Source: PALSA-505 sp035308365
GTDB lineage: Bacteria; Actinomycetota; Actinomycetes; Streptosporangiales; Streptosporangiaceae
NCBI GenBank assembly: GCA_035308365.1
Contig: DATGGU010000003.1
Span: 1 to 24,979 of the forward strand
Direction of reading: 5' to 3'
Length of the DNA: 24,979 nt
The first letter of the stretch is position 1, and each line of letters begins with the position of its first letter. A model generated the notes under the pieces. The model saw only the letters and a program-made list of their open reading frames with translations, was not told the origin of the DNA and ran no database searches. Positions 1 through 7,085 of this stretch are shown here, piece after piece. The position numbers and the translations under genes were made by a program.

Positions 1-654
1 CTCGACGCCGTTCCGCAGTTGGACACCAGAGGTGGTCTGGTCCGTCTCTGGGGATGGCTGAAGGGAAGCGCCCGCAACCGCGCCTATCCAGGCTGGTTCA
101 CGCCCTGGCCGGATTACGAGGCGCAAGCCACGGCGCTGCGCTGGTACGAGCCGTTGGTGATTCCTGGAATACTCCAGACTGAGAACTACGCTCGGGCCGT
201 ACTACGAACTCGCGTAGGAGACACGGACGAGGAAATTGACGAGATGGTAGCCGCCAGGATGGCCCGGCAATCCATCTTCAGCAAAGACAAGCCGCCCACC
301 GTATGGGCAGTGCTTGACGAAGGCGTATTGCGACGTCCCGTCGGCGGAAAGCACGTCATGCGGGAGCAGCTCAACCGGCTGGCGGAAGCGGCCCGGCTCC
401 CGAATGTGGTAATACAAATCATCCCCGTGAGCACCGGCGCCCACGAAGGATTGCGCGGTGGGGCGTTCATTGTCGCGGAACTCAAAGATCATCCGCTTGT
501 GGCGTACCAGGACACGGCCGTTCAGGGGCAGATCATTGATGGCTCTGATGACATCGGGTCACTCATGATGCTGTGGGATACGCTCAGATCCGTGGCCCTA
601 CCTCGGGCCGCTTCCCTGGAACTGATCGAGGAAGTAGCAAAGACATGGACCTGA
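1..654 (+). CDS. XRE-family regulator, DUF5753 part (5'-truncated)
   Basis: This is the C-terminal part of a helix-turn-helix regulator of the kind very abundant in actinomycetes. The frame is open from the first base, so the gene starts before the window and the N-terminal XRE DNA-binding domain is missing here. The visible 217 residues match the DUF5753 domain: an aromatic-rich start (AYPGWFTPWPDYEAQA), then the hallmark YEPLVIPGILQTENYARAV, then an R-x-x-RQ stretch, and a late VIQIIPVSTGAHEGLRG segment. Family knowledge: these proteins are usually paired with a DUF397 gene and some affect development or antibiotic production; ligands are mostly unknown. It overlaps the following DUF397 gene by 10 nt, so the two are probably translated together. 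Base composition is somewhat less GC-biased than in the genes to the right. The family call is secure; the regulated genes are unknown. Confidence 0.9.
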   Translation, partial: LDAVPQLDTRGGLVRLWGWLKGSARNRAYPGWFTPWPDYEAQATALRWYEPLVIPGILQTENYARAVLRTRVGDTDEEIDEMVAARMARQSIFSKDKPPTVWAVLDEGVLRRPVGGKHVMREQLNRLAEAARLPNVVIQIIPVSTGAHEGLRGGAFIVAELKDHPLVAYQDTAVQGQIIDGSDDIGSLMMLWDTLRSVALPRAASLELIEEVAKTWT

Positions 655-836
655 GCCGCGCCGTATGGCGCAAGGCCAGCAAAAGCAGCAGCAACGGCGG
701 GGCCTGCGTCGAAGTGGCCCGCGACCTGCCGGGCACCGTCGCCGTCCGCGACAGCAAGAACCCGAACGGCCCGGTACTCGCCCTGTCACCCGACGACTGG
801 CGAACCTTCACCAGCCACGTTAAGGCTGACCGCTGA
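645..836 (+). CDS. DUF397 domain protein
   Basis: A 63-residue protein that is essentially one DUF397 domain: a start with W-RKASKSSSNGGACVEVA, a middle with VAVRDSKNPNGPVLALS, and an end with DDWRTFTSHVK. These are the typical landmarks of the family, which has the usual length of 60-70 residues. The ATG at 645 is preferred over an upstream in-frame start because a GAGGAAG ribosome-binding site lies about ten bases before it, inside the end of the DUF5753 gene. The gene overlaps its neighbour by 10 nt. Known of the family: DUF397 proteins are encoded next to XRE/DUF5753 regulators and a few (BldB- or WhiJ-associated types) modulate development. The biochemical role is unknown; acting as partner or antagonist of the adjacent regulator is inference from context. 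Confidence 0.88.
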   Translation: MDLSRAVWRKASKSSSNGGACVEVARDLPGTVAVRDSKNPNGPVLALSPDDWRTFTSHVKADR

Positions 837-906
837 AGGAAGCAGCAGAGGCATAGATCTGAGCCACAGGGAAGCCATCGACCGCAGTCTGCCCGCGAGC
901 CAGCAG

Positions 907-918
907 TGGCGATCGCCA
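907..918. repeat. 12-bp perfect palindrome between convergent genes
   Basis: TGGCGATCGCCA reads the same on both strands and lies between the convergent ends of the DUF397 gene and the large membrane-protein gene, six bases beyond the latter's stop codon. It could be part of a weak bidirectional terminator, but the arms are short and no T tract follows. No function can be assigned. Confidence 0.3.
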
Positions 919-923
919 GCGGT

Positions 924-3230
924 TCAGCGGATTCTCGCCACCGAACCCCCATGGAAGGAGCGGGTTCGGCGGGTCAGGGCTGCGGTGGCGAACAGAGCTG
1001 TCACCGCGAGGGCCAGCAGTTCCGGGTAGTAGGCGAAGCCGGTGTAGCGGAACTCGATGTGATGGGTGCCGGGCGGGACCACGACCGCCACCAGGGCGGG
1101 GGCCACCATCTGGGTGGCGGCGGGATGGCCGTCGACGGTCGCGGACCAGCCGGGATCGAAGGATGCGCTGAGGACGGCGACTCCACGGCGGTGCAGGTGG
1201 ACGACGGCGGTGGCGGCGCCGTTGGCCAGGTCGGCGGTTTCGGTCAGGACTGCTCCGGGCGGCCCGGAGAGCCTGGCGACCGGGGGCTCGGTGGGCTTGG
1301 CGACCAAGGGCTCAGTGGGCTTGGTGACCAGGGGCTCAGTGGGCTTGGTGACCAGGGGCTCGGTGGGCTTGGTGACCAGGGGCTCGGTGGGCTTGGCGGC
1401 GGGGGCACCGCTGTAGGCGATGGTGGGGTAGCGATCCTGGGCGGGTTCCTGGGAGCGCAGGTAGGGGACGGTCTGGCTGCCGAGGTTGGCGCGGTTGGCG
1501 GTGATGCTGCCCACCGTCTCCGCCACCCTTATATAGGAGTCACCGGGTAGCTCGTAGAGGCGCAGCAGGTTGTTGTGCAGGACCAGGATCGCCCCGGGCG
1601 GTGGCGGGTGGGTGGCGGGTACGGCCGGGAGCATCAGGTACCGGATGCCGAACACCGCATAGTCCCCGGGCTGGGCGCTGTCGAAGTGGTACTCCGGCTG
1701 GGTCATCAGGGAGGCGGTCCGCAGCGTGTAGCCGACCTCGTCCACGTCCTGGCTCTCCAGGTAGGCGTACATCGGGACGAACCCGACCGTGTAGTACTGG
1801 CCCCAGTTGGAGGGTGACCCGGCGTAGACCCTGCCGTCGCCGTGACTCCTTATATATGCGGCTGCCGCGTTGACCTGTGGCTCACCGGACTGGGCGAGCT
1901 GCTGGAAGTGGATGTCCGCCGAGTTGAGGGCGGCCATCGTCCCGGCATTGTGCCAGGCCGGGAACAGGTAGGCCACCGCCGCGACGGCCAGCCCACCGGC
2001 CGGCGCCCAGGCGAGCCGGGTCAGGTCCCGGCGGGTGAGGTAGGCGGCCAGGCGCAGGGCCTGCCCGCCCGCTGCCGCCGCACCGAGGCCGGCCAGGTAG
2101 ATCCCGGCGAGCTGGGCGCCCATCAGGAACCGCCGGAAAAACAGGTCGCTGCTGCCGGGGATGATGCTGACCACGCTGCCGAACGTGGTGCGGCCGAACG
2201 ACAGCAGCAGGCCCGCGCAGAACAATGCCACCAGCGCGCGGCCCGGGCTCACCAGGCCGTCGGGACCGGCCGTTCGCCACTGGAGCACGGCGGCCACCAG
2301 GCCGGCCAGCACGAGCAGGCTGATCACCGGCAGGTGACCGGCGTCGAAGATCCGCCCGGTGACCAGCCAGGTCATGGTCTGGCCGGCGCCGTAGCCGTTC
2401 ACCATGGCGGTGCTGGACAGGGCCTGGTTGAGGCCGGCCCATCGGGCGTAGCGCAGCAGCGGCACCACGACCCAGGCGCTGGCCAGCAGCGAAAGGGCGA
2501 GCAGTATCGCACCGCGCAGCAGCCGCGCCCGCAGTCCCGTTCGGACCAGGAACGGCATGATCAGGATCGCCATGAAGGCCAGGTAGCCGGTCTCGTAGTG
2601 GAACGCGGCGGTCAGCGCGACCGCCCCGGCCGCCGGGGCGAGGAACCGCTTGTCCGCCACCGCGCGCCAGCTCAGCGCCCAGGCGAACGGGAGCGCCCAG
2701 GACCCCCAGAGCTGGGTCCAGACGCCGTAGCCCACCCACAGGTAGGCGTGCTGTTCGTACCCGATCCCGGGTGCGCTGTGCAGGAACGGCGCGATGACCG
2801 CCGCGAGCGCCGCTGCCCAGGGCCGCAGCCGCAGCAGCCGGGCGGAGAGGAAGATGGCCACCGGCCACAGGCACCACAGGAGGTAGAGCGACCACCGGAA
2901 GGACGCGTCCGGGCCGACCACCAGTCCGGCCAGGCCCGTCAAAATAGCCGGGGTGCTCTGGTAGTGCAGGAATTGCGGCGACCCGAGCCCGAGATAAGGG
3001 AACCAGGAAGTGAGCGGGTCGTGTCCGGCACGGATTTGCGCGGTCGCGAAACGGACCATTTGCTGATGGACGGAATTGTCGTCCAGGTATTGCGCGGAAA
3101 TGACGGTCGCCCGGAGCTGCCAGAGACTCCAGGCGACCGTCGTACCTACCAGGGTCCAGGGCCATGCGCTGGGGGAATGACCCTGGCGCTGCCCGGCATC
3201 GGGCTTCAGGGGCGCCCACCCGGTGAGCAT
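924..3230 (-). CDS. PTPS-related (GT-C-like) polytopic membrane protein
   Basis: A 768-residue membrane protein. After a short cytoplasmic N-terminus the first hydrophobic segment is near residues 23-42. A conserved luminal loop follows, with YLDDN near residue 48, then the signature stretch around DPLTSWFPYLGLGSPQFLHYQ and a second loop with GYGVWTQLWGSWALPFAW. These resemble the actinobacterial '6-pyruvoyl-tetrahydropterin synthase-related' membrane domain, which is distant from GT-C glycosyltransferases and YfhO. About ten further hydrophobic segments extend to residue ~430. A large extracytoplasmic part follows, ending in a Pro/Thr-rich repeat (residues ~613-652), a beta-rich module (GWSATVDGHPA...PPGTHHIEFRYTGF) as in YfhO-type proteins, and a last hydrophobic helix. 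The ATG lies 23 nt after the secreted-protein gene, with AGAAGG 11 bases before it, so the two probably share a transcript. The role is probably sugar or polyprenyl-linked substrate transfer at the outer membrane face; the substrate is unknown. Confidence 0.72.
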   Translation of the reverse strand: MLTGWAPLKPDAGQRQGHSPSAWPWTLVGTTVAWSLWQLRATVISAQYLDDNSVHQQMVRFATAQIRAGHDPLTSWFPYLGLGSPQFLHYQSTPAILTGLAGLVVGPDASFRWSLYLLWCLWPVAIFLSARLLRLRPWAAALAAVIAPFLHSAPGIGYEQHAYLWVGYGVWTQLWGSWALPFAWALSWRAVADKRFLAPAAGAVALTAAFHYETGYLAFMAILIMPFLVRTGLRARLLRGAILLALSLLASAWVVVPLLRYARWAGLNQALSSTAMVNGYGAGQTMTWLVTGRIFDAGHLPVISLLVLAGLVAAVLQWRTAGPDGLVSPGRALVALFCAGLLLSFGRTTFGSVVSIIPGSSDLFFRRFLMGAQLAGIYLAGLGAAAAGGQALRLAAYLTRRDLTRLAWAPAGGLAVAAVAYLFPAWHNAGTMAALNSADIHFQQLAQSGEPQVNAAAAYIRSHGDGRVYAGSPSNWGQYYTVGFVPMYAYLESQDVDEVGYTLRTASLMTQPEYHFDSAQPGDYAVFGIRYLMLPAVPATHPPPPGAILVLHNNLLRLYELPGDSYIRVAETVGSITANRANLGSQTVPYLRSQEPAQDRYPTIAYSGAPAAKPTEPLVTKPTEPLVTKPTEPLVTKPTEPLVAKPTEPPVARLSGPPGAVLTETADLANGAATAVVHLHRRGVAVLSASFDPGWSATVDGHPAATQMVAPALVAVVVPPGTHHIEFRYTGFAYYPELLALAVTALFATAALTRRTRSFHGGSVARIR
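1276..1395 (-). repeat. Five tandem 24-bp in-frame repeats
   Basis: Five consecutive 24-bp units (1276-1299, 1300-1323, 1324-1347, 1348-1371, 1372-1395) lie inside the large membrane-protein gene. Each encodes eight residues of the form KPTEPLVT. The last two copies on the plus strand are identical and the others differ at a few bases, which suggests recent expansion by slippage. The repeat encodes a Pro/Thr-rich, probably extended and extracytoplasmic linker just before the C-terminal beta-rich module. Copy number is likely to vary between strains because the unit length keeps the frame. Confidence 0.92.
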
Positions 3231-3253
3231 CCGGCGCCGGGCCTTCTACCTCA

Positions 3254-3841
3254 TCAGCTTCCGCCGCTACCGCCGTCTCCGGATCCACCATGGCAGGTGG
3301 TCGGTGGGGTGAACAGCGCCGTCGTGTCTACCGGTTCACTGGAGGGTGGGCTGAGGATCACCGTGGCGTGCCTGGTCCACTTGTTCTCGCAGTTGAGCAG
3401 CGCGCTCTTCTCCGGGTTGTGGAGGGATCCAGCGTCGCCACCCATCCACAGGTCGACGTGGTTGTTGTTGACGCCGCCACACGGGTTGCACTGGTCCTCG
3501 TGGATAAAGTACTTCTTGAGGAAGGGTACGTAGATCTTCTGGCACCAGGGCCCATTGAGGTCGATGTGCTCCGCGAACGTGACCGGGTTGCTCCAGGTAC
3601 CCACGCCACCGGCCTGGCTGTGGATGCACGGATGGGCGATGGCCCGCCCAGGCGGTGAGTTGTCGACGTATCCGTAGAACGTCACGTAGTCGGTCACGGA
3701 CTGCGATGCAGGGAGCACCTTGGCGCCTGCGGGTCCGGCGGTTGCTGGCAGGACAAGCCCCATTGCCAGGCCGACGGGGGCGATGACCGCGACACCGAGG
3801 ACGAGGAAGCGGCGCTTAAGGTTCAGCTTCCCGAGCCTCAT
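3254..3841 (-). CDS. Small secreted six-cysteine protein, possible double-psi barrel
   Basis: A 195-residue exported protein. Residues 1-38 form a signal peptide: basic MRLGKLNLKRR, a hydrophobic core, then a small-residue cleavage region near ATAGPAGA. The mature part has a conserved-looking core with TFYGYVDNSPPG (54-65), AGGVGTWSNPVTFA (77-90), KIYVPFLKKYFIHEDQC (102-118) and NHVDLWMGG (127-135). Six cysteines (72, 100, 118, 121, 151, 183) could form three disulfides. The tail is Gly/Ser-rich. From memory, similar 'YVPYLKKYF-EDxC...HIDLWMGG' proteins occur in streptomycetes and in filamentous fungi without an assigned function; the layout recalls small double-psi-beta-barrel or 3D-type domains, but that is inference. 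The start is well supported by an AGGAGA ribosome-binding site. A palindromic operator candidate lies immediately upstream. Probably cotranscribed with the downstream membrane protein. Confidence 0.75.
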   Translation of the reverse strand: MRLGKLNLKRRFLVLGVAVIAPVGLAMGLVLPATAGPAGAKVLPASQSVTDYVTFYGYVDNSPPGRAIAHPCIHSQAGGVGTWSNPVTFAEHIDLNGPWCQKIYVPFLKKYFIHEDQCNPCGGVNNNHVDLWMGGDAGSLHNPEKSALLNCENKWTRHATVILSPPSSEPVDTTALFTPPTTCHGGSGDGGSGGS

Positions 3842-3855
3842 ACCCTCTCCTTTCA

Positions 3856-3880
3856 GTTAGTAAGGAAACAATCCTAACTA
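3856..3880. promoter_or_regulatory. Imperfect palindrome, operator candidate
   Basis: GTTAGTAAGGA (3856-3866) and TCCTAAC (3872-3878) form an interrupted inverted repeat of the form GTTAG(TA)AGGA-N5-TCCTAAC. It lies just before the ribosome-binding site of the secreted six-cysteine protein. It is AT-rich against a very GC-rich background. TTAG...CTAA-type palindromes are familiar in front of secreted-enzyme genes of actinomycetes, which makes a repressor site plausible. The binding protein is not identifiable from the sequence. Confidence 0.5.
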
Positions 3881-4017
3881 ATGTGCCACAACGTACTCCC
3901 TCGCCGGACGCAGCGTCAACGGCCTCACCCAAAGTTGCCCGATTCACCTGGATAAGCGCCATTCGCACTACTGATTACGCAAGTCAAAGCGGCGTGCACC
4001 GGGATTTGATGCGATGA

Positions 4018-4041
4018 TGGCCGACCGGGCAGGGTTGGCCA
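4018..4041 (-). terminator. Hairpin downstream of the GT-C-like gene
   Basis: TGGCCGACC (4018-4026) and GGTTGGCCA (4033-4041) form a nine-pair stem around a six-base loop. It carries one G-U pair on the plus strand and one mismatch in minus-strand RNA. It lies about 100 bases beyond the stop of the 4139-5836 gene, with no T tract. It is a weak terminator candidate. The rest of the 3842-4138 gap shows no ORF or other recognisable element. Confidence 0.3.
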
Positions 4042-4138
4042 GGTAGCTATGACCAGCGGCGGGTGGAGTCGCAGCCATGGCCGTGAGCGGCTGGACCGGC
4101 CTGCGGATTCCGTAGGTCAGGTCTGACTTTAAGTGCTC

Positions 4139-5836
4139 CTAGCTGGACCGACCGTGATCGCGGCGGTAGAGGATGTCGCCGTAGGAGTCCGTGAGGACCG
4201 GCTTGAAGTCGTGCTGGAAGTACGTCAGGCCGGACGCCGACCAGGCGACGCGGCGCCAGCTGTGGTTCGTGAGCCAGACGAACTGGGCGTGCTGGAACGC
4301 CGAGTTCCAGAGCCGCATCACGGCCGGGACATCGCCCGCGCCGGTGGCCGGGGTCAGGCCGTGGGACAGCGCCAGGTCGGTGCCGAGGCCGTCGTCGATG
4401 ACGCCGCAGCCTGGCTCGTCCGACACGAACCGGCCGGCCAGCAGCAGCAGGGCGGCGCTGTCGCTGACGACGCAGGACCCGGGCGGGATGATTCGCTTGG
4501 CCTGCGCGATCGCCGACGGGGCGACGACCGGGGTCAGCCTGCTCTCGGTGCGGCCCTGGATGAACGCGAACGCCAGCAGCAGCACCACGGCCAGGCCCGC
4601 CGCGATGCCGGGGAGGGTGCGCAGGGCAGCCAGGCCGGGCTTGCGCAGCGCGAACAGCCTGGGCAGCGGAAGCGCGATGGCCAGGCCGAGGAATGGGGCG
4701 AGGAAGGCCGTGAAATGGTAGTGAAATTGCACCGGCCACAAGAACATGACCACAATAAGCTCGGTGCTGCCCAGCGCGAACCATTCCAGCGTGGCCGGTG
4801 GCTCGCCGGTGGCCAGGTTCAGCGCGGCCGGCACGCCGACGGCGAGCGCCACGAGAATTGCCGCCATCGTCCAGTTCACCAGACTGGCGGACAGGGTAAA
4901 GTGCGCGAACAGAAGGTTCACGTGCACCGGAAGGCGGATATCGCTGAGGCCGGTCATTTCGGTGAGCCGGGACAATAGCGGCACCCGGGCCGCGCCGGAG
5001 CGGGGGCCGACCTGAGCCACGATAAGGCTCTGGTAGAAACCGCGCGGTGCGGCGGCGGCAAATGGCAATACCGGCACCATGAACCCAGCGGCGACACCGC
5101 CCGCGAAAGGCAGCGCCCGGCTCAGCCTGGACTTGCCGGGAACCGGGCCGGCCAGGCACAGCACCAGCAAGACGAGCACGGGCACGATCGCCCAGGCCTC
5201 GATCACCCCGGCGAACCCGAACGCCACCCCGCCCAACAGCAGCCCACGCCTACTGACCAGCCGGTCCCCCTCGAACATGAGAAGGGCTCCGATCAGGCAG
5301 AACAGCACCAGCCACGGCTCCACCAGCACGGTGTGGGCGGCGGACACGCCGTCAGGAAACACGGCCAGCACGCCGCAGGCGACCAGGGTGGACAGCGCCC
5401 CGCGATGGCGGGCAAGCCGGCCCATCAGCGGCACACAGGCCACGCTCGCCAGTGCGGTGAGTATCCGGCCGGCGGCCATCCCCCACGCGGTTCCGGTGAT
5501 CTTGGCCAGCAGCGCGGCCGGCACCATCAGCAGCGTGATGCCCGGCGGTTGCACGAGAACGAAGTCGCGGTACGGCATGACCCCCGACACCAGCCGGACC
5601 GCGCTGCCGAAGTACGGGCCGTCGTCGTACTCGGTCACCCCGAGCAGGTAGCCGGGTCGGCTCAGATAGTAAACCCGCAGGCCAGCCGCGAGCAGGGTGG
5701 TAACCGCAATCGCCAGAACCACCGGATCCCGCAGCGCGGCGAGTCCTCTGCGGCGACCGGCGGCGTCGTCGTCCGCCGCCTGTACCGCCACCCCTGCCGA
5801 CATTCCACCTGCGGCGACTGGCCCCTCGGATTCCAT
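4139..5836 (-). CDS. GT-C-like membrane glycosyltransferase candidate
   Basis: A 565-residue polytopic protein. Residues 1-35 are soluble. A hydrophobic helix at ~38-55 is followed by a periplasmic loop with EYDDGPYFGSAVRLVSG (69-85), MPYRDFVLVQPPG (87-99) and then many membrane segments. The acidic pair D71-D72 in the first extracytoplasmic loop and the YRDF-x-x-xPPG stretch are typical of GT39/ArnT-like GT-C transferases, which use polyprenyl-phosphate sugars on the outer face of the membrane. A soluble C-terminal domain (from about residue 450) ends the protein, with CVVSDSAALLLLAGRFV and a late HNHSW-like aromatic region. The ATG at 5836 is chosen because GAGAGG precedes it by seven bases; the longer GTG start at 5905 has no ribosome-binding site. 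Donor and acceptor are unknown. It lies about 300 bases upstream of the secreted protein gene on the same strand, possibly a separate transcript. Confidence 0.72.
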   Translation of the reverse strand: MESEGPVAAGGMSAGVAVQAADDDAAGRRRGLAALRDPVVLAIAVTTLLAAGLRVYYLSRPGYLLGVTEYDDGPYFGSAVRLVSGVMPYRDFVLVQPPGITLLMVPAALLAKITGTAWGMAAGRILTALASVACVPLMGRLARHRGALSTLVACGVLAVFPDGVSAAHTVLVEPWLVLFCLIGALLMFEGDRLVSRRGLLLGGVAFGFAGVIEAWAIVPVLVLLVLCLAGPVPGKSRLSRALPFAGGVAAGFMVPVLPFAAAAPRGFYQSLIVAQVGPRSGAARVPLLSRLTEMTGLSDIRLPVHVNLLFAHFTLSASLVNWTMAAILVALAVGVPAALNLATGEPPATLEWFALGSTELIVVMFLWPVQFHYHFTAFLAPFLGLAIALPLPRLFALRKPGLAALRTLPGIAAGLAVVLLLAFAFIQGRTESRLTPVVAPSAIAQAKRIIPPGSCVVSDSAALLLLAGRFVSDEPGCGVIDDGLGTDLALSHGLTPATGAGDVPAVMRLWNSAFQHAQFVWLTNHSWRRVAWSASGLTYFQHDFKPVLTDSYGDILYRRDHGRSS

Positions 5837-6030
5837 CCGGCCACCTCTCACACTCGAAGGCGGCCAGAGGTTATCAGGTGACCCGAACGCCCGGAAAGCA
5901 CTCACCGTGACCGTCGCGCCACTCAGCCCGCCGTTGACCAGCGGGACCGTCAGGGTAAATGATCATGAAACTGGCAGCTGGAGTACCGGTTTGGGGACGC
6001 GGGGGGCGGGGCCGTGGTGAGTGGGACAGG

Positions 6031-6068
6031 GTGGGTGATGTGAGACGGGGTGGGTGATGTGAGACGGG
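6031..6068. repeat. 19-bp tandem duplication
   Basis: The unit GTGGGTGATGTGAGACGGG occurs twice in direct succession (6031-6049 and 6050-6068), followed by a partial third start (GTGGTGA). It is non-coding and lies between the AIM24 operon terminator and the GT-C-like gene. It is probably a slippage product, or possibly a pair of binding sites. Confidence 0.8.
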
Positions 6069-6102
6069 TGGTGACGTCGGCGGGAGTGGTGCGGGAATAG
6101 AA

Positions 6103-6146
6103 CCGCGTCCGTTCGGCGGTATTTTCGGCCTTCCGAACGGACGCGG
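6103..6146 (-). terminator. Terminator hairpin of the AIM24 operon
   Basis: A perfect 14-bp inverted repeat (6103-6116 with 6133-6146) encloses a 16-base loop. It lies 28 bases beyond the stop codon of the last AIM24 gene. There is no long T tract after it in the minus direction, which is common for actinobacterial terminators. The position right after the operon and the stem quality support termination. Confidence 0.7.
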
Positions 6147-6174
6147 GTAAAGGTGGCTGGAATGGTTCCCTGGG

Positions 6175-7077
6175 TTACCAGAATTGCCTTGTCGCGCCGC
6201 AGTCGTCGACCACGCGGCCGACCGCTTCGGGGCGTTCGAATACCGACTGGACGGCGACCCGGCCGGGGCCGCCGAGGGTGAGCCAAATGGACTTGGCTTC
6301 CCACCGGGCGGAGCTGAACCAGTACTGGCCGCGAGGGTACTCGAAATGCAGGTTCATCCGGACCGAGGGGTCTTTCCAGAGGAACGAGCTTGGCTGCACG
6401 AGAATGTGCTCGCCGGGGCGCAGGTCGCGGACGAAGACATTTCCTGGAGCGTGCAGGAGCAGCAGGCCCGGGCCGTTGTGGGCGGTGAATTTGTCCAGGA
6501 ACCGGCCGGCCGGGTAGTGCATCTCCCGGTCGTTGTTGTCGCTGCCGCTCTGGGTGGCGAACCAGACGTGGATCTTCAGCCACTGGTAGTCGACGTTGCC
6601 GGTGGCGGCCAGGAAGCGGTGCTCGGCCACGTCGACGGCCTGGTTGGCCTGGAGCGGCACGGCGAGGGTGTCGCCGGGGTGGTCGGCGCTGAGGGCCATG
6701 TGGCCCGGGCCACGCGCGGTCATCATGATCAGCGGCATCCCGGCCAGCCGCCGGTTCCAGCCGCCGCTCATCTTCTTGGCGTCGAGCTGGACGTCCGGGC
6801 CGGTGTGCAGGAGCACGTGATGGGAGAAGTAGATCGAGTCGTCCGGATGCAGGTTCATCTCGGCGACGGGGACGTAGGTGCCGCTGATCTGGCAGGTCGA
6901 GCGGTTGAAGCGGATCCGGGCCATGTCCCTGATCGGCGGCTGCTCGATCCAGCCGGAGTCGGACACGCGCATCCGGACGTCCACCGGCGCGCCGCAGTGC
7001 GGGCAGGTCCCGCCGCCGCCGTCGCTGGGGATCCGGCAGTACGGGCAGGTATAGGCCCCTTGGGGTGGCATCGACAT
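6175..7077 (-). CDS. AIM24-family protein with N-terminal zinc ribbon (copy 2)
   Basis: A 300-residue protein. The N-terminus holds a zinc ribbon (C11-x2-C14-x10-C25-x2-C28). A linker with VSDSGWIEQPP follows, then a full AIM24 domain (TIGR00266/Pfam AIM24): RFNRSTCQISGTYVPVAEM, DSIYFSHHVLL, GPGHMALS, GPGLLLLHAPGNVFVRDLRPGE and a C-terminal GGPGRVAVQS. It is clearly a paralogue of the preceding gene, sharing most landmark motifs, but has an insertion (WFATQSGSDNNDREMHYP) and an extended C-terminus. Known of the family: AIM24 in yeast mitochondria supports MICOS and inner-membrane organisation. Bacterial members occur near TerD-type stress genes, and their biochemical role is unresolved. The ATG at 7077 lies nine bases after the upstream gene's stop, so the two are one transcript. 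An ATG two codons downstream is an alternative start. Confidence 0.88.
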   Translation of the reverse strand: MSMPPQGAYTCPYCRIPSDGGGGTCPHCGAPVDVRMRVSDSGWIEQPPIRDMARIRFNRSTCQISGTYVPVAEMNLHPDDSIYFSHHVLLHTGPDVQLDAKKMSGGWNRRLAGMPLIMMTARGPGHMALSADHPGDTLAVPLQANQAVDVAEHRFLAATGNVDYQWLKIHVWFATQSGSDNNDREMHYPAGRFLDKFTAHNGPGLLLLHAPGNVFVRDLRPGEHILVQPSSFLWKDPSVRMNLHFEYPRGQYWFSSARWEAKSIWLTLGGPGRVAVQSVFERPEAVGRVVDDCGATRQFW

Positions 7078-7085
7078 GTCGTCGC

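Larger units (their letters stand above)
5837..6174. other. Intergenic stretch of 338 bases
   Basis: This gap separates the GT-C-like gene from the upstream minus-strand AIM24 gene. It contains a 19-bp tandem duplication (6031-6068) and a strong 14-bp hairpin (6103-6146), both listed separately. The part from 5837 to about 5960 should hold the promoter of the GT-C-like gene; a TAACCT-like -10 sequence near 5870 is visible but no convincing -35. I see no gene in it. Confidence 0.7.

Noticed and set aside
1276..1395. CRISPR-like repeats
   Set aside because: The 24-bp units are directly adjacent without spacers, in frame and coding.
1529..1857. Two TATATA(A)GGAGTCAC-like sequences in opposite orientation (near 1532 and 1842)
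   Set aside because: Both fall in the coding sequence of the membrane protein and encode YIR in unrelated contexts; probably chance, with no promoter-like spacing.
1842..3533. Long plus-strand ORF opposite the PTPS-related membrane protein
   Set aside because: Composition (Gly/Arg/Gln/Pro-rich, no motifs) is that of a reverse-strand shadow of a high-GC gene. The minus-strand frame has membrane segments and family motifs.
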